Shown here piece after piece: positions 8,252 through 17,995 of a stretch of DNA of 64,000 bases (the stretch's first letter is position 1; each line of letters starts with the position of its first letter). The notes beneath the pieces were generated by a model. The model ran no database searches. It saw only the letters and a program-made list of their open reading frames with translations, and was not told the origin of the DNA. This DNA is from Nonlabens arenilitoris (GTDB lineage: Bacteria; Bacteroidota; Bacteroidia; Flavobacteriales; Flavobacteriaceae), in assembly GCF_002954765.1 (NCBI RefSeq), contig NZ_MTPW01000001.1, positions 1,067,501 to 1,131,500 of the forward strand, read 5' to 3'. The position numbers and the translations under genes are program-made.

Positions 8252-10855
8252 TTATTTTCCTTGAAGCATACGTTTAATCTCGTTCAGTTTCATGAGTGCT
8301 TCCACTGGAGTAAGCGTATCAATATCAACCATAAGTATCTCTTCTTTAATATTTTGTAATAAAGGATCATCTAAATTGAAAAAACTCAATTGCATTTCTT
8401 CTTCCTGAGTATTTTGCAAAACTTTTTTAGAATCCTCTTGTTGATGACTTTTTTCAAGCCTTTTTAATATTTTATTTGCTTTCTTAATGACTTGTTGCGG
8501 CATTCCTGCCATTTTTGCCACATGGATACCAAAGCTATGATGACTACCTCCAGGGATGAGCTTGCGCATAAACAAAACCTTATCCTTCAGTTCTTTTACC
8601 TCAACATTAAAATTCTTAATACGATCAAACATCTCAGTCATCTCATTTAATTCATGATAATGAGTAGCAAAAAGTGTTTTAGGCATATAAGGATGCTCAT
8701 GTAAATACTCTGTTATTGCCCATGCAATTGAAATACCGTCATAAGTACTTGTTCCTCTACCTATTTCATCTAACAATACTAAACTTCCTTTGCTAATGTT
8801 ATTAAGTATACTGGCACTTTCATTCATTTCCGTCATGAATGTAGATTCACCTTGAGAGATATTGTCACTCGCACCTACCCTAGTAAATATTTTATCTACA
8901 ATACCCATTTTAACATCAGTGGCTGGCACAAAACTCCCCATTTGTGCTAATAACACTATTAGAGCTGTTTGTCTTAAGATTGCAGATTTACCACTCATAT
9001 TGGGACCGGTTATCATAATGACCTGCTGTTGATCTCTATCTAACAAAACATCATTAGGTATATATGGCTTATCTGCAGGAAGCATTTTTTCTATCACAGG
9101 ATGTCTGCCTCCAATAATCTCTAAAGCATCACCTTCTAATAGTCGCGGTCTAACATAATTACTTTGTACCGCATGTGCTGCAAATGATATTAAACAATCT
9201 AATTGCCCAATCAATTGAGCATTATTTTGTATCACTTTAATAAAAGGCACAATTTCTTGAACAATTTTATAAAACAACTCTTGCTGTAGAGCATTAATAC
9301 GTTCTTCGGCACCTAATATTTTTGATTCATATTCTTTTAATTCTTCAGTAATATATCGCTCTGCGTTAACCAGCGTTTGTTTTCTAATCCACTCTTCTGG
9401 TACCTTATCCTTGTGAGTGTTTCTAACCTCAATGTAATAACCAAACACATTATTACTTGCAATCTTCAAACTAGTTATCCCAGTTTCCTCGGTATGTCTA
9501 GCAAGCATATTATCAAGGTACTCTTTACCACTGTTAGCTAAACCTCTCAACTCATCTAGCTCACTGTTATAACCAGCAGCTATAGTTCTACCTTTTAATA
9601 TATTAACTGGAGCCTCTTCATCTATTGACTCCTTGATTAAACTAGTCAAGTGAGTACAAGCATTAAGATTATCACCTAAGGATTGCAGGGCTTTATTACC
9701 AGAATCTTCTGCTATTATTTTTACAGGATCTATAGCCTCGAGACTATTTTTAAGTTGTACAACCTCTCGAGGACATATTTTACCAACAGCAACTTTAGAG
9801 ACCAATCTTTCTAAATCACTCATGCGCTTAAACTCAAGCTTTATTGCATTTAAAGTTTCTGAAGATTTTGTAAAGAACTCAACTATATCATGTCTTCTCT
9901 CTATTTGTTGCTTGTTTTTTAATGGAAACGCTAGCCATCTTTTTAACATACGACCGCCCATGGCCGTTGTAGTTTGATCTATGACATCAATGAGCGTAAC
10001 TGCACCAGAGCTTAAGGCCTGGTATAATTCTAAATTGCGCACAGTAAATCGATCCATCCAGACATGATCCTCATCTACTATCCTAGAAATTCCTGCAATA
10101 TGATCTACTTTGTGATGTTGTGTTTCTTCTAGATAATGTAGGATAGCTCCAGCGGCTGTTATAGACTCCTCTAATTTTTCAATACCAAATCCTTTTAATG
10201 AATTGATTTTAAAATGTTTTAATAAAGATTCTCGTGCAAAGTCTATTTGAAACACCCAATCTTCTAGAAAGAAATATGGCAAATCATATGGAAAATCTTC
10301 TCTTAACAAGGTTTTATCCTTGCGATTGATCAATACCTCACTAGGATTGAAGTTTTGTAATAGTTTATCAATCTCTTCTCTCGACCCTTGACTCACTAAA
10401 AATTCACCTGTAGAAATATCCAAAAATGCTACTCCATAAATATTTTTATTTACCGTTACCGCAGCTAAAAAGTTGTTGCTTTTGGACTGTAATACTTCAT
10501 CGTTAAGAGCTACTCCAGGAGTGATTAACTCAGTAACACCTCTTTTTACTATTGTTTTAGTTTGTTTAGGATCTTCTAGTTGATCACATATGGCAACTCG
10601 CTCACCGGCCTTTACTAATTTAGGTAAGTAAGTATTCATTGAATGATGAGGAAAACCTGCTAGTTCAATAGGTTCTCCACCATTATTTCTACTGGTTAAG
10701 ACAATATTTAAAATGCGCGCAGTCTTAATGGCATCCTCTCCAAAGGTTTCATAAAAATCTCCAACACGGAAAAGCAACAATGCATCTGGATATTTAGTCT
10801 TTATCCTGTTGTATTGTTGCATTAATGGAGTGACCTTCTTAACCTTCTTTGACAA
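8252..10855 (-). CDS. mutS: DNA mismatch repair protein MutS
   Basis: MutS binds base mismatches and small loops and starts mismatch repair. The 867-residue protein has the N-terminal mismatch-recognition domain with the FRVGDFYETF motif, which carries the Phe-x-Glu that stacks on the mismatch. Connector, lever and clamp domains follow, and the C-terminal ATPase has Walker A GPNMSGKSA near 616 and Walker B LLDEIGRGT near 690. Length is normal for MutS1. A TATTTTTG -7 element sits 24-31 bases upstream of the start. It is transcribed towards the tRNA genes and appears monocistronic. Confidence 0.97.
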   Translation of the reverse strand: MSKKVKKVTPLMQQYNRIKTKYPDALLLFRVGDFYETFGEDAIKTARILNIVLTSRNNGGEPIELAGFPHHSMNTYLPKLVKAGERVAICDQLEDPKQTKTIVKRGVTELITPGVALNDEVLQSKSNNFLAAVTVNKNIYGVAFLDISTGEFLVSQGSREEIDKLLQNFNPSEVLINRKDKTLLREDFPYDLPYFFLEDWVFQIDFARESLLKHFKINSLKGFGIEKLEESITAAGAILHYLEETQHHKVDHIAGISRIVDEDHVWMDRFTVRNLELYQALSSGAVTLIDVIDQTTTAMGGRMLKRWLAFPLKNKQQIERRHDIVEFFTKSSETLNAIKLEFKRMSDLERLVSKVAVGKICPREVVQLKNSLEAIDPVKIIAEDSGNKALQSLGDNLNACTHLTSLIKESIDEEAPVNILKGRTIAAGYNSELDELRGLANSGKEYLDNMLARHTEETGITSLKIASNNVFGYYIEVRNTHKDKVPEEWIRKQTLVNAERYITEELKEYESKILGAEERINALQQELFYKIVQEIVPFIKVIQNNAQLIGQLDCLISFAAHAVQSNYVRPRLLEGDALEIIGGRHPVIEKMLPADKPYIPNDVLLDRDQQQVIMITGPNMSGKSAILRQTALIVLLAQMGSFVPATDVKMGIVDKIFTRVGASDNISQGESTFMTEMNESASILNNISKGSLVLLDEIGRGTSTYDGISIAWAITEYLHEHPYMPKTLFATHYHELNEMTEMFDRIKNFNVEVKELKDKVLFMRKLIPGGSHHSFGIHVAKMAGMPQQVIKKANKILKRLEKSHQQEDSKKVLQNTQEEEMQLSFFNLDDPLLQNIKEEILMVDIDTLTPVEALMKLNEIKRMLQGK

Positions 10856-10878
10856 ACCGTATACTTATAAGTGAGCAT

Positions 10879-10886
10879 CAAAAATA
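10879..10886 (-). promoter_or_regulatory. -7 element TATTTTTG upstream of mutS
   Basis: Read on the minus strand this matches TAnnTTTG and lies about 25 bases before the mutS ATG. No clear TTTG is seen 19 bases further upstream. Confidence 0.45.
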
Positions 10887-10991
10887 CGATTCTGTTGCCG
10901 CTCGTTACGGCAATTCAAACAGCATTTTTCAACAGCTTGTCAGTCTTAGAGGTTAGATATTGTTTTAAAAGTTAAAAGGTTGTTTTTATTA

Positions 10992-11007
10992 CGCTTTCGC
11001 GAAAGCG
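10992..11007. repeat. Palindrome CGCTTTCGCGAAAGCG, copy 2 (intergenic)
   Basis: Perfect copy between mutS and the vWA gene, extended to a 22-bp palindrome TTACGCTTTCGCGAAAGCGT plus AA. A T-run precedes it and an A-run follows, so it could also fold as a terminator for the minus-strand vWA gene, whose stop is 15 bases away. Confidence 0.95.
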
Positions 11008-11021
11008 TAATAAAAAAATCT

Positions 11022-12203
11022 CTAATCTATTTCCCAAGTATAATTTTTTAAGGCGGCTTTCTTTCTAACTGCATTAATCATAGCGCTCTCCAAACCATTG
11101 TCACGAGAATTTTGTGATTGTATGAATTGCTCGCGTTTCTTACTTAAATCCAGAATCCTCTTCTGTACGCTTACTCTTTCTTTCTTTTTTGCAAGAGTTA
11201 TAGCCTTTATTTCCTCCACAGATTTATCTTTCAAATTTGCATCAAGAGTTTTTTTATTTGCTGTAATTAGATCTTCAAGCATTTCTTCATCCTCAGCAGC
11301 ATCTATTAAATCCCAACCTGCATTATTATATACGCTCTTTGATTTCACAACACTACGATTCACATTTGCTGTTACAGACACACCAGCTGTTTGATTATCT
11401 ATATAATTTTGCTGTGCAATTCTAGATTGACCTTGACTTCCATAAGAAATATAAGTACTGTTTAATTGTGAATTAAGTTGTAATATCTTGTCATCATAAG
11501 GTGTTTTTACATAATGAGTTTGTTGATTGTGATCAATTACCATGTATTCTCCTTTTCCTAAAAAAGCAGCGTTTTTCCATTTTAAAGAGATTCCTGTTTG
11601 TGCATCACCACAGAATATAGTGTTAATAGTAATATCTTTTTGAGAGGCATCTTTCATAGCGTCATTTATTGAAGTATTGCCTTGAAGAAAGGATTCATTA
11701 CCAGCTATAAATAACATCTTTAAATCTTGAGTACCATTGCGCCATTCTAAATTTTTTGTTGCGTGATTAATTACCGCACCACAATACTCATCACCACCAT
11801 TAGTATCGAGGGCAAACAATTCTTTACTTATTAAATCTAGATCTGTAGAAAAAGGAACTATCTGTCTTAAAAAATCTTCCTGTTGTGGAATTGTAGTATT
11901 ACCATACTCATACAACGCGATTTCAATATTAACCTGTACTTCATTACACTGCGCATAAGTCATTTTATTTACAAGATTCCATAATTGAGTTTTAGCTTGA
12001 TCTATTAGTCCATTCATACTACCACTCGTATCTAGTAATAATGCTATTTGAATAGTTGCTGGTTGAATGGGTTGAGAAGGCTTTCTCTCCAATAAAGCAA
12101 CCTCTGTCATACTATCATTTACAGGTTTTTCCATAGTTGCACCTTTACATGCAATAAATGCGAGTAATACAGTCGTAATTAAGATATTCTGAAGAGTTTT
12201 CAT
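11022..12203 (-). CDS. vWA-domain lipoprotein
   Basis: The 393-residue product has a short signal sequence and a lipobox-like FIAC with the cysteine at 19. A von Willebrand factor A domain follows, with the metal-binding MIDAS motif DTSGS (D58, S60, S62), and extends to about residue 250. The C-terminal third (290-390) is rich in Lys and Glu, probably helical and coiled. It is probably anchored to the outer or inner membrane facing the periplasm. The SIMPL-like gene lies 10 bases upstream, so the two form one operon and may act together at the envelope. The precise function is unknown. Confidence 0.75.
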   Translation of the reverse strand: MKTLQNILITTVLLAFIACKGATMEKPVNDSMTEVALLERKPSQPIQPATIQIALLLDTSGSMNGLIDQAKTQLWNLVNKMTYAQCNEVQVNIEIALYEYGNTTIPQQEDFLRQIVPFSTDLDLISKELFALDTNGGDEYCGAVINHATKNLEWRNGTQDLKMLFIAGNESFLQGNTSINDAMKDASQKDITINTIFCGDAQTGISLKWKNAAFLGKGEYMVIDHNQQTHYVKTPYDDKILQLNSQLNSTYISYGSQGQSRIAQQNYIDNQTAGVSVTANVNRSVVKSKSVYNNAGWDLIDAAEDEEMLEDLITANKKTLDANLKDKSVEEIKAITLAKKKERVSVQKRILDLSKKREQFIQSQNSRDNGLESAMINAVRKKAALKNYTWEID

Positions 12204-12213
12204 GACTTTTATT

Positions 12214-13245
12214 TTAAGAGTTAGGTAATTGTTTGATATCTACTGGACCTGTAGGCGATATGACATATACTTTAGGCTTAGGCTCTTTTACTGGCGCAAC
12301 AGGTGCAATTGGCTTGGCTGGCTTAGGTACGTATCGCAATGTTAAATCCATACCTAATTGTATGACAGGTTTAGTGATTGCGGCATTAACGACGATATCA
12401 TAACCAGAATGAGCAATAGGGTCATAGTAATATGAGATTGGTTTTTTAATACGCGTCACACCTTTCTTTTGTTTAAGTGCATCCATACTTATATTATTGG
12501 CTGCAACATAACTTTTGTAATGATCTTTAGGCATATGGTAATACTTAGCATCGGCCATGTGGACATCATACTCACTCATATCAAAACCTAACGCTGTATA
12601 GTATTCTTTCTTCTTTTTTACTTCGGTAAGTAGTTTGGTTTGTAGATCAGCATATATTGCTTCTAGATTTTTTACATAATAATCTACTTTAACGAGGTTA
12701 TAAACCTCGGCACTGGCACATGCAGATAATATTTTTTCAAAGTCGGCATCATCACGATAAGAAATCAATAAATTTTGCTGTAATTCAAAACCGACAGGAA
12801 CCTCAGTATAAGTTTTACTGAAAAGCTTTTTAGTGACTTCTATCTCGTATTGAGGTATAAATGAAATCATATCTACAGCAAATTTCCCATTAAAGCCTTT
12901 GCCTCTCAATTCAGCTTTAATGGCATTAATTTTATCACTCATTAATTGCGTGGTCTCGTCTGCTGTTTCTCCTACCTGATTAATATTAAACACAGCGGTG
13001 TAATCTGTGGCTTCAACGTTATAAAGGCTACGCAAGTTTAAGTTTAATACATTGCTAGGTTGCAAGGCAACACTTGCGACAGGTCTGGCATTATAACCTA
13101 TCACTCGCGCATTACCCATATCTGCTGTTGCTATATTAGCTCTGGATATTTCCATTTGCGAGGCTTGGTTATTAAAATTACCTAAATGCTGTGCACTCAA
13201 ACTAAGTGTACAAAGGATTAAAAATGTAGATGAGATGATTTTCAT
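12214..13245 (-). CDS. Exported SIMPL (DUF541)-like protein
   Basis: This 343-residue protein has an N-terminal signal peptide ending near SLSAQ. Its middle resembles the SIMPL/DUF541 fold: a stretch ATDYTAVFNINQVGETADE followed by a regular helix, and a conserved-looking C-terminal beta segment ending LTLRYVPKP. A Pro/Lys-rich tail follows. SIMPL proteins are periplasmic, and their role is poorly defined. Translation probably starts at the ATG at 13245, 20 bases after a TAGTTTTG -7 element, and the vWA gene follows in the same operon. Confidence 0.65.
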   Translation of the reverse strand: MKIISSTFLILCTLSLSAQHLGNFNNQASQMEISRANIATADMGNARVIGYNARPVASVALQPSNVLNLNLRSLYNVEATDYTAVFNINQVGETADETTQLMSDKINAIKAELRGKGFNGKFAVDMISFIPQYEIEVTKKLFSKTYTEVPVGFELQQNLLISYRDDADFEKILSACASAEVYNLVKVDYYVKNLEAIYADLQTKLLTEVKKKKEYYTALGFDMSEYDVHMADAKYYHMPKDHYKSYVAANNISMDALKQKKGVTRIKKPISYYYDPIAHSGYDIVVNAAITKPVIQLGMDLTLRYVPKPAKPIAPVAPVKEPKPKVYVISPTGPVDIKQLPNS

Positions 13246-13264
13246 TTTATTAGATTTTATTTAT

Positions 13265-13272
13265 CAAAACTA
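13265..13272 (-). promoter_or_regulatory. -7 element TAGTTTTG for the SIMPL-vWA operon
   Basis: It matches TAnnTTTG on the minus strand 20 bases before the start. No -33 element is seen at the expected 19-base spacing. Confidence 0.4.
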
Positions 13273-13426
13273 CTGGGATAGCACATTGTAAAATATCTCA
13301 AATGAGTGAAACTAGTATATGGATGAGTGTATGGACATACCCATCGAGTAGACCTATACATTACTACCTAAATCTATCTCTAAACAGCTCATAAACGGCA
13401 CAGTGCTTGAATCTATATAACATTTA

Positions 13427-15772
13427 ATGCCTAAGTTTACAACCGTAATGAGAGCAATAATCCTATTTATAATTTTATCATTGGGTGTAACCATTACGGT
13501 TATGGCACAAAGTAATGAGTCACGCAAGACTACTAGTGAACGTACCACTATGGTTCTAGAAGGTCGTGTTGTTAGTGATAAAAGAAAACCGGTATCTGGT
13601 GTTAATATTGAAGGCCCCATGGGACGATATGCTACTACAGATTTACAAGGTTATTTTAAAATTCCAGCAAACCTAGGTGATGAAATAATCATAAGGCGAT
13701 CTGATTTTGAAACCGTGTACTATACAATAAGAAGTAATGATAAGGTAGAGATTCAAGTTATAGATGATCTATCACAAAAAGACCGCCTTAAATCATTGAG
13801 CTATGAAGTTTTAATGGATAGCGCCCAGGTTTATCTTAAAAAAGACGCACAAAAAACTGCAGACTTTATAATCGCTGCTTTATCTAATAATCCTAATGGG
13901 ATAGGCGCTGTTAAAGAGGCTAAAGCTTATGAAAAATTAGGTGATTTATACCTATTTAATAAACAAGCAGATCTAGCAATTACTAACTATAGAGCGGCCA
14001 TTAAGTCTCAAAACACAGCACAAAGGCAACTCAAACTAGCTCAGTCACTACAGAGCAATGGTAATTATCAAGAAGCAATCAAAACACTAGAAGCTCTTAC
14101 TGCAAATCAAAAATCAAAAAAATCATCTTCTAATCGCAGTACAGGACTTACTAACCAGCAATTAGTAACTGCTTATACAGCTCTAGGAAATGCTTATGAA
14201 AAAACTAATAATACCCAAGCAGCGCTTAAAAATCATCAAGTAGCTTTACAAACTGCACAAACAAACAATTTAACCACATTACTACCACAACTTAATACAA
14301 ACATTGCAAATATCTATAACTCAACGGGACAAGTCAGTACTGCAGAGTCTTATTACAGCGACGCCATTCAAGATTCAAAAAATGAAGGAATTATAAGCAA
14401 TGTAGTTACACAGTCTGCCACCGCAGATTTTTATAATAGCAATCAACAATATGATAAAGAAATTGCTTTACGTAAAAAAAACATTGAACTTATTGATAAA
14501 GCAAGTACTGCAAAAAGAAAGGCAACGGTAACAAACCTTGAGGCACCTAGCTCTAGTAACATTATAGAGATGGAAGATACCATTATGGAAGATCTAGAAG
14601 TGGGCGCGCTTATAGATATACCTGTGGATAACGTCACAACAACATACTCAAAACAAAAAGAACAACTTAAAATTGCTGAAGCCTATAAAGCCACAAATAA
14701 TTTTGTAGAAGCAATCGCTTCTTTTGAAAGCAGTTTTAAAGAAGCTAGTTTAAATAATGACCTAGAGACTAAAAAAGAGGCCGCGCGCAATCTTTATAAA
14801 CTTTATCGTACCAATGGTAACACGGCAAAATCATTAAAATATAATGAGATTTACATTGAAACCGTTGACCGACTTTATGAGCAAAAAGAGCAAGAAATAG
14901 CTTTAAACACTCGTAAAGCACAAGAGTTAGTGAATAGACAAACCCGAATTCTAACACTTGAAAAAGATCGGGAACTTACAGAAAATAGAATCACGCTAAT
15001 TAATACAGAGCGTGAATTAACCCAACAAGTTAACAATCGACAACGCTGGATCATCTACTCACTTATTGCATTAAGTCTATTATTAATCACACTAGCTTAC
15101 TTTATGTGGCGCAATAATAAACAACAGCGCATCAACAATCATTTACTAGCACTCAAATCACTGCGCAGCCAGATGAATCCACATTTTATTTTTAATGCAC
15201 TTAACTCTGTAAATAGTTACATAGCAATGAATAATGAACGTGCTGCAAATAAATATCTAGCAGACTTTTCTAAACTCATGCGCAGTGTTCTCGAGAATTC
15301 AGAACTGGACTTCATACCACTGCCTAAAGAAATTGAATTACTAGGCCTGTATTTAAAACTCGAACACGAGCGTTTTAAGAACAAATTTGATTATGATTTG
15401 ATCATCGATCCTAGGCTAGAAAACACTTCGTTACAAGTGCCTCCTATGTTACTGCAACCCATTATTGAAAATGCAGTATGGCATGGATTAAGATATAAGG
15501 ATGAGAAAGGTTTTTTAAAGGTCGCTTTCGCGAAAGCTGAAAACGAAATTATCGTCACCATAACAGATAACGGAATAGGAAGAGCTAAGTCCAAAAAGCT
15601 CAAAACGGAACACCAAAAGAAACGAGAAAGCAAAGGCCTGGGCAACGTAATGAATAGAGTAGCATTACTAAATGAATTACACGATTGCCAGATTGATTTG
15701 ATAGTAAACGATGCTGGCTTATCTCCAGATATAGGGACTGAGGTTACCGTTAAAATGACTTATTCTAATTAA
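13427..15772 (+). CDS. TPR sensor histidine kinase, LytS/YehU type, with CarboxypepD_reg-like domain
   Basis: This 781-residue membrane kinase probably senses an envelope signal and phosphorylates the LytTR regulator encoded 10 bases downstream. The order is: signal or first membrane segment (8-27), a carboxypeptidase-regulatory-like beta sandwich (about 43-105), tetratricopeptide repeats (about 130-500), a coiled stretch, a transmembrane segment (about 539-559) and a His_kinase domain. That domain has the phospho-acceptor motif NPHFIFNALN around H586 and an ATP-binding DNGIGRA motif near 720. Most LytS-type kinases of this phylum have only TPRs, and the added N-terminal beta domain is less common. 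A 14-bp core copy of the palindrome (15523) encodes VAFAKAE in the ATPase domain. Confidence 0.87.
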   Translation: MPKFTTVMRAIILFIILSLGVTITVMAQSNESRKTTSERTTMVLEGRVVSDKRKPVSGVNIEGPMGRYATTDLQGYFKIPANLGDEIIIRRSDFETVYYTIRSNDKVEIQVIDDLSQKDRLKSLSYEVLMDSAQVYLKKDAQKTADFIIAALSNNPNGIGAVKEAKAYEKLGDLYLFNKQADLAITNYRAAIKSQNTAQRQLKLAQSLQSNGNYQEAIKTLEALTANQKSKKSSSNRSTGLTNQQLVTAYTALGNAYEKTNNTQAALKNHQVALQTAQTNNLTTLLPQLNTNIANIYNSTGQVSTAESYYSDAIQDSKNEGIISNVVTQSATADFYNSNQQYDKEIALRKKNIELIDKASTAKRKATVTNLEAPSSSNIIEMEDTIMEDLEVGALIDIPVDNVTTTYSKQKEQLKIAEAYKATNNFVEAIASFESSFKEASLNNDLETKKEAARNLYKLYRTNGNTAKSLKYNEIYIETVDRLYEQKEQEIALNTRKAQELVNRQTRILTLEKDRELTENRITLINTERELTQQVNNRQRWIIYSLIALSLLLITLAYFMWRNNKQQRINNHLLALKSLRSQMNPHFIFNALNSVNSYIAMNNERAANKYLADFSKLMRSVLENSELDFIPLPKEIELLGLYLKLEHERFKNKFDYDLIIDPRLENTSLQVPPMLLQPIIENAVWHGLRYKDEKGFLKVAFAKAENEIIVTITDNGIGRAKSKKLKTEHQKKRESKGLGNVMNRVALLNELHDCQIDLIVNDAGLSPDIGTEVTVKMTYSN
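15523..15538. repeat. Palindrome copy 3 (14-bp core, last base T)
   Basis: CGCTTTCGCGAAAGCT keeps the 14-bp perfect core at 15524-15537. It encodes AFAKA in the histidine kinase ATPase domain. Confidence 0.85.
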
Positions 15773-15782
15773 AAAATGCTCT

Positions 15783-16517
15783 ATGAACTTAAAAGCGATT
15801 ATCGTAGAAGATGAGCAAATCTCTAGAGAGATTCTCAAAAAATACTTATCTAAGTACTGTCCTAACGTTACCATTCTTGCTGAAGCATCTAATGTAGATG
15901 AGGCCTTACAACTACTGCGCAAAACAGAAATAGACCTATTATTTTTAGATGTTGAAATGCCCTTTGGGACCGCATTTGATTTGCTAGACCGGCTAGGTAA
16001 TAGAGATTTTGAAACTGTTTTTGTAACCGCTTATGATCAGTATGCAAAGGAAGCTTTAAATCAACAAGCTGCATATTATTTATTAAAACCTATTGAAATA
16101 GATGAGCTTATTAAAGCTGTTGATATAGTAAAAAGCATTAAGGAACGTGAAGAAGAAGTAAACATAGGACTATCTATAAAAGAGCAAAGCAATTCTCAAT
16201 TAAATGATAAAATCACCATACCTACTCAAGAAGGTTTTGAGGTCATTCCTGTAAAGGATATTATTTACTGTACCGCAGATGATAATTATACTAACGTTTA
16301 TCTATCTCACAAACACAAACTAGTTTCTAAAACCTTAAAACACTTTGAGGACATGCTTACTGATAAAGGTTTTTGCAGAATCCATAAGTCACATTTAATA
16401 AATGCCTCACATGTAACAGCCTATAAAAAAGGTAAAGGCGGCAGCGTGATATTAGGTGATATAGAATTACCGGTAAGTCCTAGTCGAAAATTAGAACTAT
16501 TTAAATTCTTTAGTTAA
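15783..16517 (+). CDS. LytTR-family response regulator
   Basis: The 244-residue protein has a receiver domain with phosphorylation site D56 (LLFLDVEMP), acidic residues near 10-11 and a conserved Lys near 102 (YLLKP). A LytTR DNA-binding domain follows from about 150 to the end, opening with IPTQEGFEVIPVKDIIY. It is the cognate partner of the upstream kinase. Its DNA targets are not visible in the sequence. Its 3' end overlaps that of the convergent murI gene by four bases. Confidence 0.92.
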   Translation: MNLKAIIVEDEQISREILKKYLSKYCPNVTILAEASNVDEALQLLRKTEIDLLFLDVEMPFGTAFDLLDRLGNRDFETVFVTAYDQYAKEALNQQAAYYLLKPIEIDELIKAVDIVKSIKEREEEVNIGLSIKEQSNSQLNDKITIPTQEGFEVIPVKDIIYCTADDNYTNVYLSHKHKLVSKTLKHFEDMLTDKGFCRIHKSHLINASHVTAYKKGKGGSVILGDIELPVSPSRKLELFKFFS

Positions 16518-17302
16518 AAGTCTAGATAGTCCACCCTTCTATTATTGACTTCAACAGTTAGCAAGTCGAGCACTTGAGTATTGAGATTAGAATACAACTC
16601 ATGATGACCTAGTGCGGTCTGGTTATTTAAAATATTAAACTCTTTTAATATATGTAGAGTTTGCCTGGCCACAGCAGCTCCACTATCTATGATTTTTACA
16701 CGGCTGGGCAATAGCTCTTGCAATATGTCTTTAATGTATGGATAATGACTACAACCTAACACGAGATAATCAATACCAGATATCATGAATGGCTCTGTAA
16801 TACTCACCAATAAATCTCGCATTTCTTCAGAATCTTTTTTACCAGATTCAATAAGTTCTACGATACCTGTACCTACTATTTCTATGGTGTTTACATCCTT
16901 TGTAAAGGCTTTTTGAGTTCTATTAAACAATTCACTTGATAATGTCCCTTGCGTGGCCAGAATACCTATCTTACCAGTAGCGCTATTAAGAGCAGCAGGT
17001 TTAATTGCTGGCTCAATACCTATAAAAGGCACATCATAATGTTCTCGTAAATAAGAGATACTGTTAGTAGTTGCAGTATTACAAGGTACAGCGATTAATT
17101 TACAACCACGACTAAGCAAGTAATCTGTGTTTTTAATACATAATTTAGTGATTTCATCTTTAGACTTACGACCATAAGGTGCATGCTTACTGTCTGCTAG
17201 ATAAATGGTGTTTTCATGCGGTAACAATTGTACCACTTCTTTCCATACTGAAGTTCCACCTACTCCACTGTCGAAAAACCCAATAGGCTGTAAATTACTC
17301 AT
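16514..17302 (-). CDS. murI: Glutamate racemase
   Basis: The enzyme interconverts L- and D-glutamate to supply D-Glu for peptidoglycan. The 262-residue protein shows FDSGVGGTSV at 10-19 with catalytic-site D11, the first catalytic cysteine C74 in AVPCNTATT and the second at C184 in GCSHYPY. Length is typical. It lies downstream of ompH and bamA in the same direction but is separated from them by a terminator at 17341-17374, so it probably has its own start of transcription. Confidence 0.96.
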   Translation of the reverse strand: MSNLQPIGFFDSGVGGTSVWKEVVQLLPHENTIYLADSKHAPYGRKSKDEITKLCIKNTDYLLSRGCKLIAVPCNTATTNSISYLREHYDVPFIGIEPAIKPAALNSATGKIGILATQGTLSSELFNRTQKAFTKDVNTIEIVGTGIVELIESGKKDSEEMRDLLVSITEPFMISGIDYLVLGCSHYPYIKDILQELLPSRVKIIDSGAAVARQTLHILKEFNILNNQTALGHHELYSNLNTQVLDLLTVEVNNRRVDYLDF

Positions 17303-17340
17303 GATATAAAGATAATGTGTATACTAGAATTTAACGCATA

Positions 17341-17374
17341 AAAAAAACCGCTTATAATAGTTAAGCGGTTTTTT
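17341..17374 (-). terminator. Terminator after the OmpH gene
   Basis: A 12-bp stem AAAAACCGCTTA with a short loop, followed on the minus strand by a T-rich run. It closes the bamA-ompH transcript before murI. Confidence 0.8.
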
Positions 17375-17393
17375 AAAATATGGTATTAAATAA

Positions 17394-17924
17394 TTACTGA
17401 GTAATACCTAATTCTTTTTTTACGTCTGGCGTGATATCATAGCCATCTGCCATGATTACTCCTGTACCTGTTGTTGAGTCTAGTACATAGTCAAAACCTT
17501 TTGCACGAGCTACTTTTTGAATAGCATCACGTACTTTTTTATACAATGGCTTTAAAAGATCTGTTCTTTTTTGAGCCATAGCTTGTTGAGAACTTTGGTA
17601 GTACTCTTCTAGTTTCTTTTGACCAGCCATAAGCTCTTGGTAAGCACGTTGATTTTCTTCATCGCTACGTGATTCAGCAAGACTTTTTAATTGTTCTGCT
17701 TTGTTTTGCAATTCCTTATCCATTTCACCTAGAGTTGCTTCATAAGTCTTAGCAAGATCTCTTAGTTGTTTATCAGCAGCTTTAGCTTGAGGTAGTTGTT
17801 CAACTAACTCTTGAGATGCTACGTGACATACTTTACTAGGAGTAGCCTGAGCTTGAACTGTGTTGATTCCTGCCATAAGAAACATCACTACTACTGCTGT
17901 TATAAGGGTTTTTACTTGTTTCAT
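17394..17924 (-). CDS. OmpH/Skp-family periplasmic chaperone
   Basis: The 176-residue protein has a signal peptide ending QAQ near residue 26 and a long charged coiled-coil middle (about 45-115), as in Skp, which holds unfolded outer-membrane proteins. The C-terminal part, with YVLDSTTGTGVIMADGYDIT, is typical of Bacteroidota OmpH proteins. It is the second of two adjacent OmpH genes downstream of bamA, which fits a shared role in outer-membrane protein delivery. A TATATTTG -7 element in the gap before it suggests extra, separate transcription. Confidence 0.9.
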   Translation of the reverse strand: MKQVKTLITAVVVMFLMAGINTVQAQATPSKVCHVASQELVEQLPQAKAADKQLRDLAKTYEATLGEMDKELQNKAEQLKSLAESRSDEENQRAYQELMAGQKKLEEYYQSSQQAMAQKRTDLLKPLYKKVRDAIQKVARAKGFDYVLDSTTGTGVIMADGYDITPDVKKELGITQ

Positions 17925-17973
17925 TTTCTAATTATTAATTGTTGTTTTGCTTTAATTTCTATTAACGCGGCTG

Positions 17974-17981
17974 CAAATATA
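17974..17981 (-). promoter_or_regulatory. -7 element TATATTTG upstream of the second OmpH gene
   Basis: A match to TAnnTTTG on the minus strand, 50 bases before the ATG. No -33 TTTG is seen at the usual spacing. Confidence 0.4.
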
Positions 17982-17995
17982 ATGGTCTCGCGTTA

